Shown here: one piece after another, positions 52,601 to 64,000 of the stretch
Numbering within the stretch: the stretch's first letter is position 1
How the letters are laid out: every line of letters begins with the position of its first letter
Assembly (NCBI GenBank): GCA_014706295.1
Contig: JACSVZ010000004.1
Span: 85,753,047 to 85,817,046, forward strand
DNA: 64,000 nt
Origin: Lycocorax pyrrhopterus obiensis
Taxonomy: Eukaryota; Chordata; Aves; Passeriformes; Paradisaeidae
Direction: 5' to 3'
Notes under the pieces: generated by a model
Seen by the model: the letters and a program-made list of their open reading frames with translations, nothing else
The model's database searches: none
Told to the model about the DNA's origin: nothing
Position numbers and translations under genes: made by a program

Positions 52601-53670
52601 GAACAGAATATTTCAGTCTAATACTATTTGAGGGATTTTGGAAAGAATAACTAGTAAAATTGCAAAGAGCCCTCTACATAACGGACTGCCAGGGGTGCGG
52701 TGAGCAGTTTTTACAAAATTTCAACCCATACTACCGAACACTTCTAAGAATTATATCATTGATAATTTCTCCAAATGCAAGTAATACATTTCTTCTAAAG
52801 ATTTCAAGGGCCAGTCAATGGTTTCTTCTCAGTGAGGACTCAAACTGCAAGGAAACAAAACTGCATTACAAATAATAAAACCCGATGGTGATGTATGGTA
52901 GAATATAGAATGAAATCACTGATAACTGTGCTGAATCAAGCCTTTTGTTTCCATGTTAAAGCTTTACTCTTTTACATTGTCTTTCACGATCACCCTAATT
53001 TCAATTTGTTGTTGATTAATGGGAAACAAAACAGAAGTCTACTTATGACATTTGACCATGATGCAGTGGATTTTTTCCTCTCTCTTCTTTCTTTGCATGT
53101 ATCAAAATTTGCTAACTAATTTCTGCCAGAAAGAGAACTTGAAGCTCAATAGACCTCTGGTCTAATTCTTCAGCTTTCATATGTTAACTACCTGCAAAAC
53201 CTTTTAGTCAGGAAAGAAAACAAAGGCAATAAGAATATTTTTTCCCAGGCTGTTTTTTTTTAAAACTATGTAGCTCACCTTTCGTAATTATTCTAGCCAT
53301 GCAGTCTGAATTCTGCTGGAAAATAAACAAGAAGCAGAGAATTGATATGTCCTTTCTGAAAAGAAGTGTTAGAAACAAGAATATAAGGACTCCAGAATGC
53401 AGAAATACATTTTGATAAGGATAAAAACCTACTTCAAAGAATGTTACCTCTTTCTTCCCAAGGGAACAGATTTTCTAAGGCATGAGTCTGAATATGAGGT
53501 CAAGCTTTCTTTGAAGCTCCAGTGTATGACTTTATGGTCCAGATTCTGGCCTTTCCACAAATAGAATGCTTAAGGTTCTCTTTGGCCTTACAGACACCTG
53601 ATTCAGGTGTCCATAGGCACCCTTGCTGTCTAAATTCCCCCTGGTAGACCATGGATAAAGCCAATACAAT
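49669..53670. other. non-genic AT-rich sequence
   Basis: No gene recognised. An AATAAAATA motif follows at about 49968, but no transcript can be tied to it. An 18-bp unit (CTATAAGAATATATAGGA) is repeated twice at 52550-52585. A 71-codon plus frame at 51344-51559 and a 110-codon frame at 52149-52481 have no recognisable domain. A 19-base palindrome with paired E-boxes lies at 53593-53611, just left of the next LTR. Confidence 0.45.
52550..52585. repeat. 18-bp tandem duplication, two copies
   Basis: CTATAAGAATATATAGGA (52550-52567) is followed by CTATAAGAATATACAGGG (52568-52585), with two differences. Small local duplication; no function suggested. Confidence 0.9.
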
Positions 53671-54289
53671 AGTCCTGGTTTGAGACAAATTCAGAGGAAC
53701 GTCCAAAATGAATGTCCTCTGATAGAAGACAGGTTACAGCCCCCCTCCCCCACCAGGTTCAGAAGGAATTTTCCTCGGAGGAAAGTGAAAGGGAAAAAGC
53801 CATTTGTTTAACAAACACAATGCATGCAGGCACGGGGAAAAAAGAGAATAATGCTAAATAATAAAACCTCCCGCTGTGGAGAGTTCCTGGGTAGATTTCA
53901 GAGTCCTTTGTGAGTGTGGCTTTCTCCTCTCCGGAGGTGGGGTTTGGCCTGGGCCCCTCTGGGACTCAGTAGAAAGGCCTCCCAGTGAAGATCTGGTGTT
54001 CTGGTGTTCTGAACAGTTCCAGAAGAGAAGAAGAAGAAGAATCCCAGAGCTTCGTACTTTAGCTAATGAAAAAGGAACTAGCTAAAAAGCAAAAGGAATG
54101 TAACTCTCTTCCCTGCTGCTGAAGTGGAGCAGCTGGGCAGGAGAAGCCAGTGAGCTCATCTGTGTTTTGAACACAGCACCAAAGGAATTCCACCAGCTCT
54201 CCCCCTTCTCTCTAAAAGGCACAGAACTTGTGTATGGCATAGGGCAGACGATAGGGAATACAGTATCATACAGTCACCCCAAGACAACA
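53671..54289 (-). mobile_element. ERV LTR, probably minus strand
   Basis: The block from AGTCCTGGTTTGAGACAAAT to CACCCCAAGACAACA matches, from memory, an LTR type repeated in bird genomes: the pieces TGAATGTCCTCTGAT, CCCCTCCCCCACCAGG, CCTCCCGCTGTGGAGAG, a GAA-rich tract (about 54021-54040) and GAAGTGGAGCAGCTGGGCAG occur in order. Read on the minus strand it would begin TGTTGTCTTGGGGTGAC, a normal LTR start, and end CCAGGACT, where a canonical CA appears mutated. An AATAAA also exists on the plus strand (53860-53865), so orientation is not certain. Flanks ACAAT and ACCAA are only partly alike, so ends may be off by a few bases. No retroviral genes are present beside it. Confidence 0.6.
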
Positions 54290-56825
54290 ACCAAAATTGC
54301 CTACAGAGATACTGAGATTACCAGCCACAAGGGCATCAATGTAGATGCCCATGACAACAGATCCTTCCTTCCATGTCCAAAATCTGCGCAGACTGTCAAT
54401 AGTATACAAGATCTATAAGGGAGACATGCATTTAAATGGTAACCTATATAATATAGATCTATAAGAGAACCAGGAATATAGATGGTAGCACCTTTGGATG
54501 AGGTGAATGTCCCTCCAGCCTCCCTTGGCTGGGAGCAGGATGCAGCTACATGTCACAGGACATGCAAGACACTTCCAGAGGACATGATGCAGGATTCACA
54601 AGGGATCTTTTCCTTCTGGAGAGGCTGCTCGAGCCCAGGCAGTAAATCTCCCACCATTGAGTAGCACAGTTGCTGTTACAAGGTAGCTGAATCCTGCACT
54701 AGAATCTTCATGCCGGAGTTTGGAGAACTGGAAGGCTTGTGGACAACTGAATTTGGGGGCGATTTTGGATTAAATCCCAACATAAAGGTCTGCATGGCAA
54801 CTCACCTTCCCCAAGTTTCAAATAAGCTCAAAGGGTTCTAATTCATACTATAAATTTATCACCAGAGTCCCAAATATTGAAACCAAAATGTTCATAATGA
54901 ATAAATTTAAACCTCAGCTCCCAAACTTCTCTCTTGTATTCATGCCAACTGTGTATCCTATCAAAGAGAATCATCTCTGTCCCCATCTGTGCATCTAGTG
55001 TTTCTCAGCTAGTGATGTATGAAGCCTTTTCCTTTTTTTTACCATGAAAAAAGCACTGATGTTAATCTCATCAGAACCAAACACATCCTTTTTTTTTGTT
55101 TGTTTCAAAACTTCTAGTTACAAAAAGAGAAAAAATAATTTCTACAATCATGCAGTAAAAATAGATTTTGCTTACTGACACCAAAAGTTTAGGAACTGGT
55201 ATTTAAAGGACAAAGTCTATGCAAATCCTTCTTCAGACAGCAATTTCAGCTGCAAGGGCAGAGAGTACTATCTGTAGTCATTTAGAACTGTTGCATGTAA
55301 TCACTGTAATCGTATCACTCCTTAGATCCTGTAAATTGAGGAAAACTAACTGAAAAAATTCACTAAAGGAAACATAAATATGAACTTATTCTTTGGGGTT
55401 TCTAGGAACTCACATAATTAACTTTCATCACGTACACACTTCGGTTACGTTTTCAAACATAAAGTAAAAAGCATTAGAAGTGAGTATTGTCTAGGTAAGA
55501 GCCACTTCTATCAGCAGAAGAACAGAAGAACTTTATTAGTAGATACAACATGCAACTCTTTTGGATAGTAAGTGGGAGATAAATTTCCCATTGGTGACAT
55601 GGGATGAATGTGGATTACCTGTTTAATCCTTATATTGACTAATAACCAGAATTCTTCTTATCAGAAACTACCTACAGTCTTCTAAAGGCTAGAAGTAGCC
55701 AGGACATCTCTCATTTTCAAAAGAAAATTAAAGTTTTATAAAAACAGCAGGATAGAGGGATAGTTTACACTTTTGATATACCTATCACCTTTTCTAAACT
55801 ATCATCAGAATACCATCCCATGAGAAAAAAAAATCCCTTTTTTTAAAAGCAAATAGCTAAATTATATTAAAATCACCTGGAACTAGTCAGCCAGCTGTAT
55901 CTTGATGCTCACTACCAAGAGAAAGTTGCTCCTACACTTGTAAAGGATTCCCAGAGATATTCAATTGATCTTCCTAACATCACCTAAACCCAGTATAACA
56001 GTACAAATCAACAGCAAAGCAGTGAAGAGTGGGAAGCATTAGGTTTCTAAGCCTTAACTTACACTTGAATTTCATCCAGCTAAAGACAGAACTGCACAGA
56101 AGTGAACTCCACTCCACTCCAAGGGCAAGTAGCATGATTTTTCCCTAGAAAAGAAAAGCAGAATGGATTTACTCCAAAGGAAGATAATCTCAACAGTTCT
56201 GCCTATTGATTGCTAACATGAGAATTAGGGCAACCCCCCTAGCCAGGAGGCACAGAGATAGTTGACTGCCAATTCTGCTAAAAATTAGCAACTGGACATT
56301 AAAGAAGAATTTCTATCTGCTGAGAGAAGATCATAATTCACACTTAGATTTAACCTGGATATACTGCAGCCTTTTCTAATGAAATAAACAAACAAACTGG
56401 ACTGGGATTTATATCTTTATCACTATGTTGCCTGACGTCCTTCTTGGCTGGATACTTCTTCATCCCCAAAATCAACTGCCATGTTAATTGCATTAAAAGC
56501 AAAACATTTAATAGACTGTTAATGAAAAGAGAACAGGAGAAAAGGCCACTGCATAGCCAAGACAGGCAACAAGTTGAGCAGCAAGAGGAGATTCTATTTA
56601 GTGCAGAGATAACATTTATTCAGTCTTATCTAAAGACAGCTTTCATTTATTTTCAAACTCCCAAAATTAAATCATTCACTGTTTGAACAAAAGAGCTGAT
56701 CCAGAGTTTCCCAGCTTAAAAACATGATGGGCTAGCAAAGATCTGACATTTGAAACTGCCAACTGCACAAGGATGTTTGGTAGCACTTCAAAAGTGTCTG
56801 TGGTACTTTATACACAGTTTTTTGC

Positions 56826-56848
56826 GGGGGGTGGGGGGGAGAGGGTGG
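56826..56848 (+). repeat. G-rich tract
   Basis: Runs of six, seven, three and two G separated by one to three bases. It is a candidate for G-quadruplex folding on the plus strand; it lies in AT-rich DNA with no nearby gene that I can see. Confidence 0.8.
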
Positions 56849-59800
56849 TGTTGTAGATTTTTAAACTTTCAGTCTTAAATGCAGCAAATTTGCTGTGAGC
56901 TTTACATGAAAGAAAATCACATTCATAACTTGTGTGAGGGTCTTGGGATTCAGTGTTTCCCATTACTCTTCCTCTCCCAAAAGCAGATACCAGTTCAGGT
57001 ACACTTTGTGTGGTGTAAAAAGGTGCCTTTTTTCTATATTTCCAATAAAACAAATTTTTTTCTTCTCTATTAAGTAACACAGTCTATAAATACTTAACTC
57101 TATTAAATCCATTATGATCTCAGGTTGAAAGACATCATCCCTGTCACTTTCACTTCTGCATCCTCTCTTTTTTTACATGGATTTATGTAGTTATCTTTCC
57201 TAAGAAAAGAACAGTTGGCCTTCAGCTGTTTGGTTCTCTTCAAAGGGTATTTGCACATTTCATAAGAACATAAAGTAGGGGGTTTTAGCACAGTACATAA
57301 GCCTTTTCAGTTCTGAATATTACTAAACTCTGAACAAAAGACAATGGGGTTTTAGCTTATCAAATGTCTTTCAAAAATAATTCAGTATAAAAATAACCTG
57401 TTACTGTGGAACTCCATCATTGGAAAGGCTGTCCCCTATGCAGATGGAGAGATCAGATCAAACAAGCTAAAGCTAACTTCTTCAGAGCTGAGTGACCGAT
57501 CATCCATGGGCCTCTGTGTGCCCAGTATGCAGCACAGAAACTAAAGAAGCCCACTGTGAAAATAGTATGAACAACCACAGACACAAACATAATTCCCATT
57601 TCTGTTCTATTAACAAATTGTATCCTGATGCCCTTGAGACCAGATTTCTTTATTGGTCAAAGGCAAGGCTGGAGAATAGCTTTAATTTTGGATTGCTTAC
57701 TACCTGTATGCAAACACACAGAAGCCATTTAACAGAGTATTTACTGAGATACAGAATATTGCCTCATCTGAGCAGATCCAGACACTCATTTAACACTTCA
57801 TGCAGGTCACAGTGCTAACAGGATTCTGAGGCAGAAGGTGCTGCCCAGCCCTGCACAGAAATAGCTGAATTTGGTGCAGGCACTGGCTAGCCAAGCCGTA
57901 AGCATTTGACAGAGACACGGTTCGGAGAAATTTGGTTTTCTCTTTGGAGATGGACAGCACAGGACCTTCTCAATCCATTCTGATCCCCCAGTTCTGCAGT
58001 TTGTAGAGTTGATCACACCCCCCAGCCTGATGTCTCTAGGCATTTTCAGCCCTGAGCTCAGGCTGGAAACATTCCTGCTTGCTCCACATTCAGTGCCACT
58101 TAGTGGCAGTGTGACTGAATTGTTGAGGCCTGGCTACCTTGAGTATCCTAAGGGCAGCCCAGCGAAACTGTGCAAGCTGAAACAAGTGGCCATGCCCCTA
58201 ATGATTTGCCATTCTGGTGTCCATGTGCTGGTGTGAGACTGGCCTGGGCTATTGAGCATCTTTTAAAATACATAGTTCTGCCCAGACCCAGAGCTGCTGC
58301 GAAAAGGACAGGATCCTTTCATGTAGAATGTTTATCCAGACATAATACTGTTCCTGTAACAAACTAGATTGCATGTAGCCACACACTTCAAATTTGCATT
58401 TCAGGGCATGCAGGTGATGAGCAGGTGCCAGGAACATATATTTGAACTCTTTAGAAAGTTTTTGACATCCTAAGGGCAACCTGGTTTTTGTCTTTTAACA
58501 TTTTCCAACATGTGATTAAGATATTTCTAATAACATGTTCCAAATCTTCACTGAAACTCTTGGAAGCTTTCTTGCTTTCTTTGTTTTTATTGCATGCTGC
58601 CATACTATATGCAAACACTGATTTGTCAGGTAGTTCATCTTATGCCATGCTTGGTCTCCATCTCAGTTCAGATTTCCTTGCTTTTGAAAATCTTCGACTG
58701 CGACCTCCTTTTAGGACAATTCTCCTTCTTCCAACAAATTCTGTTAGCTGTATTTGAAAAAGGCATCAGTGATGCCTTTACCATGATCTTACCCTCCTCT
58801 TGTATTTTGTGAGGTTTCACTTGTGCATCCCTCCTTCTCATCTGTCTCCGTTAATTGTTTTCATATAAGCCTAAACTTCCTTGTAGGAAGTTTATTAGGA
58901 TTTAGAGAAGATTTCAAGTTATTTCTTTCCAGGGAGTCTTTCATCTGGGTTATTTGCATTCAGTATTACTCTACACTTTTCTAGATAAGCATTATTAGGA
59001 GTTTTGCTTTCTTTCCTGTTGTCTGAAGAAGCCAGGTGTGCATCCAACACATACCATATTTCAGGTTTATGTGTCCTCAGAAGGGCACATAAATTATCTG
59101 CTGATTAGGCACTTACAGACCTTGTCTGCCCGTTCCAGGAATGAGACTGCCTGTACTAACAGTGTTAAAGCTATAAAGACAAAATCGTTAAAATGGTTTG
59201 GGAGAAAACAAAGGAGTAGAATTTCACAAAAAACTTCCTCTCTGGCACTCCCAGTTTTTACTCTCCAGTATTGACTCTAATGGAATTTTATCCTTCCATC
59301 TGTCTATATATACTGTATGAGAAGCTGGGGAGAACTTAGACTGAGTAAGTCAGTGTTGCAATAGTCAGATGCATCTGTTGGTGAGAGACCCCGAACATTT
59401 TCCCCTCTCTAATGCCATCTAAGAAGAGTTTTTCTCTTTATCCATGCTTCAGGAGCCCTTATGGAACATGAGGTTGTATTCAGAAATCCTAGCACTAAAA
59501 ATATTTTTTATTCCACCTCAGAAGCCAGCAAACACAAAAAGACTATTTGAAGGACATGGAGATTTCAAAGTCTGGTACCATTCCATGTTGTCAGCAAAGT
59601 TAAGCTAAACATTTATTTTATAAAGTCCTTACCTCAGTTAAAACAGTGTCTTATAATTTTGGGGGTTTAACACAGAAGACACAGTTTAACACATGACCCA
59701 GTACATTTAATAATAAAAGCACAAGATACAGAAGTAAAATGACCGCTATATAGGATGTATTTGTCCATCACTGTTCATTTAATAAGGTTTGATTCATTTT

Positions 59801-62574
59801 CCTGGCTATGAGTGGGACTTATTACTCCTCTGTTAAGCACAAATTTTATAATTTGGAGGACGATACATTGCAGACCTCAGTATCTCTGTGTTCTCTTGAA
59901 GACATCCCAGGCAAACTAATGATTTTCATTTCAGACTCTCATTTCCCTCTGCACTTTTCATTGCTATGAGAGCTTTGTAATGATCACAAAATGCTTACCC
60001 AAGCAAAATAAAACTGGAAGTCATCTAAGGTACCCAGAATTCTACTATACTACCCTTGAAAATGTGTGTTATTCTTTTCAGTGTTTTGTTGGCTTAATGA
60101 AATGTGACTGTGCAACCTTTTTTTTTCTCTCTCTCATCCAAATTCACACTACCATTAGCAACACAAAAATTATATTTTCAAGTGCAGAAGCAAGATATTC
60201 CTCTTTCTCTAGCTAACCAAAGTCAGCTTCATGTCCATTTTTAAGTCAAAATATGTAGCAAAATTTGTCATGTGCTTCATTACATACACCTGCCATGTTT
60301 TTTATTGCAAAATGGAAATTAGTTTACAAATTCTAATTTTTGCTTTATTATCAAATGCTGATTTCTGATTTCCTAATGTTTTTGAGGAAAAGTTTTCTTT
60401 TATATTTTCACATTTTCACCAGGCTTTTCTTACGCAAATCTTTCCATAAAATCATTTTCTACCTGCATATTTAACTGTAGTTTGCAGGTTTTTTAAAATT
60501 TAAATATTTTTAGATATTGTCTCTTATGCATTGCAATTAATGGACACCATTATATATTTCTAAACTGTGAAAGAGGGTGTTTTCTTATGGCTACGAGTTT
60601 GCATCAGGAATAAATCACACGAAAGTGAATAAACATTTGAGATGCAAATTAGGTCATAAAAATAATGACAAAGAAGCAATCTAATTCACACACACACATA
60701 AAATTGCTCAAAACATAACCAACCATCCTCTGAACCTTTTAACAGACCTGTCAACATAGAGGTTAATGACTGTGAGTTCTTTAGATATGTACTGTTTCCA
60801 GGTTTATTATACAGCAATAGATACAATTCATAGACAAGCAATACCTGAGATGTTATTACAGTTGTCAAACTTTATTGCTTCCAATCCTTGTCAAAGGCAA
60901 TTCAACACATTCTCAACACAAAAATAGGTATTGGACACTAATATTGTTATAAAAATAAGTTCCATGTCCAGTTAAAGGATTTGAGAGCATGCTGCAAACC
61001 TGGTGTTGTGAGTGTTAGCCCAGTGTAAAAAAGCTATTTTAAGCCTTTAAATTTTGCACATTAAATGTTTAGGAAGATAACAGTGAGAAAAGATCACAAC
61101 TTCTGTGTCCAAGCTATTTCTTCATAAAGCTGTCAAAATACACATAAAGAACAATTCCCTTATATGACATCTGTGAATATTCCTTTCAATAATAAATTTA
61201 TCTGTACTCTTTTTAGTGTTAATAACTATGGACAAAAAAATCTTAAAGCTGCAAAATAATATAGGAAAGGTAATAAAATGATCTCACTAACGTGTATATG
61301 GTACAAAGGAGAGATGTTGAAGTGAAGACTGAGCAAAGAAAGGAGACAGCAGCAAGTAAACATTCTGAAAAAATCAGCCATTAAAACCACTGGTGAAAAT
61401 GCTGCTGTTTTGTTTTCCCTGCAGCGTAAAATTTCACTCCTGAAATATGCTGTCTTCTAGGTAGCACAATTTCTAAAACCCATACACAATAATTTGCTTG
61501 GCAGTCACAATTTAGTGATCCATTAAAGACTTATCTTTAGGCTCCAGTTCCCTGAACCCATCAATCAGAGCTAAAGCAATAAAAGCTTGCTGAGGGCAGA
61601 AGACTTGGGGCTCATTTTCAGAGCAGCTGAGCACCCTCAACTGTCAAAGTCATAGGTACAGGTCCCCAGCACAATAAAAAAAAAAACCTGCTTCCCACAT
61701 TCTGTATGTTGGTTTCCTTCACCTGCACTGTCACTGAGCAGAGAAAATCCACTTTAGTGTATTTCTCAGTAAGTCAGGTCTCACATTTCCACAAGTAATA
61801 TGCATGCCAGTGTGTTAGGATCAGAATCAGGCATTCAGCAGTGGTAACATACTTTGCTCGGTCACAGCAAAGAACTTCCTAAAACTACAGTAGACAAGGA
61901 AAGAGCAAGGAGGAGACAATAAAGTTGTACTATCACGAAAAGGAGTATTAAGGAGAAGCTGGACAGTCACTTTCCCTTGCCGCTGAACCAGCATCCTTCT
62001 ACGGGGAATAGCTGCCAATGATCCCTGAAGAAACTCTCTTCAACAACGTTGAAACTGTGTGGGTTTGCTGCAGGGTCTGAATTTTCATTACGGAGAGTTA
62101 GAATGACAGTATTTTCATTTGCATTTCAAATATGTCTTTCTCTTCCCCATAGATTTAGACCTGTTTATACCAAGGACTATGACTTAAACCAGTTTCCACA
62201 TACAAACTGAAGTTCAGATCCAGATTTCATGCCTTAAATTCAGATCCAGAACTAAGAACCACTGTTCCAAGTTCGAAAATGTCCAAATTTAGTAATTTTA
62301 TTCAGTACACGCATGGTTCCAGACCACCCCAGGTAGGAACTGACCAAGCTGAATCGGTTTCACCAAGCTACCAGGGGCTACACTGAGGCTGAAGATCTGT
62401 TCTTGTCAACCAGCAAACTTTTCTGAACAAGAAGCTGGGATGTGATTGCCAAGACTCCTGAGATGCACACAAGATAGCAGTGTTGCCAGCTCCCCCACTG
62501 TTGCTATTTATCTCCTGATAATAGTATTTTTCTTCAAGCTCCAGTTCCTGAAATGAAAGTCTCAGCTTTCATTA

Positions 62575-62646
62575 CAAAAAAAAACAAAACAAAACAAACA
62601 AAAAAAAAAAAAAATAACACCACCACCAACAACAACAACAAAAAAC
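62575..62646. repeat. A-rich / (AAC)n simple repeat
   Basis: An AAAAC repeat, an A15 run, then CCACCACCAACAACAACAACA and A-rich sequence. It is a compound simple repeat. It could mark the 3' tail of an old retroposed sequence on the plus strand, but upstream sequence is not recognisable as one. Confidence 0.9.
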
Positions 62647-64000
62647 CCAAACATATTTCTAGCTCTTTCTGTTGCAAGGAAAAGTTGGAAAGTGAGACTT
62701 CAGAAGACCTGAACATTTTAGAAACCCCAAAACAAATATTATTACTTGGAGGTGTTTTATTTGGATTAAATAAATTTACTAAAAAATAATCTGGGGAATC
62801 TGATTCCCTGTTTGTTAATGCACAAGAATGGTAATGATGAGAAATATACAGAGGGTCCCTAATGCAGGTGAATGAGACACCAGCAGAGATGCAAAAGATA
62901 TTTTGGTCTTTTCTCTGCGAGAATAGCTCTAAACTAGTCAGCAACAACTGCCACTGGGGAGACAGCTGCTGAGACTTGCCTTCTTTATGTTTTATTTTCC
63001 TTTCAGAGCAGAAAAGAAAGCATGCATGGTAGGCCTGTGTGAGCTGCAAAGCTTGCATCATCTATGTAAGCAGTATAGCCCTAGCTGGAGACTGGCTGGA
63101 ACACAGCTAACACGTGTGGAGAGGGCTGCAAAGGGACATAAAGTACACACTCAATTTATTACCGACCAGCAGCACTGTAAAGACACCAAACTCAAACACA
63201 AGAAATTGTTTGGTCTCTTGGATACCGAATGCCAGGGAAACAAGAAGAGTGAAATGGAAATTCCTGTGGATAAGCAGAAATGTCGTTTAATTGGCAGCAC
63301 TAAAATTAAAAAATAATCATTTTTATTATTGGAATGGTAAAATCGTTGGGATAGGTCTGAGGAAAAAAGGTGTCAGTGGCTGGTATGGTGTGCTACGTGA
63401 AAGAGAAAGCATCTCTTGTGGAGTAAATGAGGGCACTGCACAACAGGTTCAGCACATATGGTTTTATGAATCTATGTGTTAATGAAGGTCAAGAGAGTCT
63501 AATAACAGGGAGTGCTACAGACCACTAAAACAGCCTGGTTAAGAGGATAAGTCCATCCCCCACAATGAGAAAAAATAAAAGCTGTACACAGAGGAGTTTT
63601 GGTTGGGCAGGAGACCAAAAGCAGCCAATGGCAAACAGCATTAGAGCTGCTGACAGGTGCAGAGCATAGTGGCCCAGCACAAACTCCCAACACAGAACTT
63701 ACACAAGTGGGGTTTGTTTGAGCTGAATTGATGGACTAAAGGGATGGATTGATCACATGCCTGTGATAGGAGTAGTTGCCTATTACTAGCTGTCAAACTG
63801 AATTAAGACTACTTAGGGCACCACTGTCTCTTTGTTAGAAGTTCCTCCAGCTGAATCCTGAAATTATTACAGAAGATCACCAATTGGTTCCAACAGCAAT
63901 CAAGAGTACATTGGTTTTCAGTGAAATCAAAGCATTTGCTTATTTTATCTTAACTCACTGTGGCAAAATACGGCTGCCCTTCTGGAACAGTCTTCAAAGA

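Larger units (their letters stand above)
54290..64000. other. non-genic AT-rich sequence, 9.7 kb
   Basis: No gene or recognised mobile element. It contains a G-rich patch at 56826-56848, a short CA run near 60690, an A-rich simple repeat at 62575-62646, and a short exon-like interval at 63007-63065 treated as a finding. Small frames (108 codons at 57492-57818, 109 at 62987-63316) are unrecognised. The 175-codon minus frame at 62534-63061 is mostly driven by the A-rich repeat. Confidence 0.5.

Noticed and set aside
62534..63061. 175-codon minus-strand frame
   Set aside because: Its C-terminal part is a translation of the A-rich/(AAC)n repeat (runs of Leu, Val and Phe), and the rest has no domain or conserved start context.
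1..64000. CRISPR arrays, tRNA/rRNA genes, prokaryotic operons, complete proviruses
   Set aside because: No regularly spaced identical repeats, no tRNA-type internal promoter pair with a cloverleaf, and no retroviral gag, pol or env frames were seen on either strand.

Overview
This looks like a stretch of bird nuclear genome with few or no genes. The evidence for a bird is the repeat content: three CR1 retrotransposon pieces with the avian-type end of ORF2 and 3' tail, and several endogenous retrovirus (ERV) long terminal repeats whose sequences I recognise as types that recur across bird genomes. The unique sequence is AT-rich with short homopolymers and microsatellites. There is nothing prokaryotic: no operons, no ribosome binding sites and no CRISPR array. 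I found no exon, tRNA, rRNA or small RNA gene I can defend. The open frames longer than about 100 codons lie in GC-rich LTRs, in low-complexity sequence, or in unrecognised sequence without supporting signals.

Layout. 1-568: unremarkable. 569-1159: solo-type LTR (family A, minus strand). 1160-6282: AT-rich, no gene. About 6283-7306: a CR1 3' fragment on the plus strand, split by a 352-bp solo LTR at 6845-7196 with an exact 6-bp target duplication. 7307-11277: unique sequence plus a GC-richer stretch near 8.8-9.4 kb that may be an unclassified old repeat. 11284-11859: CpG-rich solo LTR with an exact 6-bp target duplication. 11866-27730: unique AT-rich sequence with a 36-bp tandem duplication at 15961. 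27731-28632: a second, differently deleted copy of LTR family A. 28633-39034: unique. 39040-40586: a 1.55-kb LTR-type element with an exact 5-bp target duplication, a GC-rich core carrying a 50-bp tandem repeat, and a polyadenylation signal. 40592-53670: unique sequence with microsatellites, a CR1 3' tail (minus, 47.8 kb), an internal CR1 piece (plus, 49.5 kb) and a possible LTR-like promoter repeat near 46.2-46.9 kb. 53671-54289: a further ERV LTR (probably minus). 54290-64000: unique.

The recognised mobile elements cover roughly 5.5 kb. All recognised retroviral material is solo LTR; no gag, pol or env frame was found. No novel multi-gene system is visible. The most informative observations are the nested CR1/LTR insertion, the three insertions with exact target-site duplications, the two unequal copies of one LTR family, and a few low-confidence exon-like or recursive-splice-like signals. 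Family-level names for the ERVs need a RepeatMasker run against an avian library.
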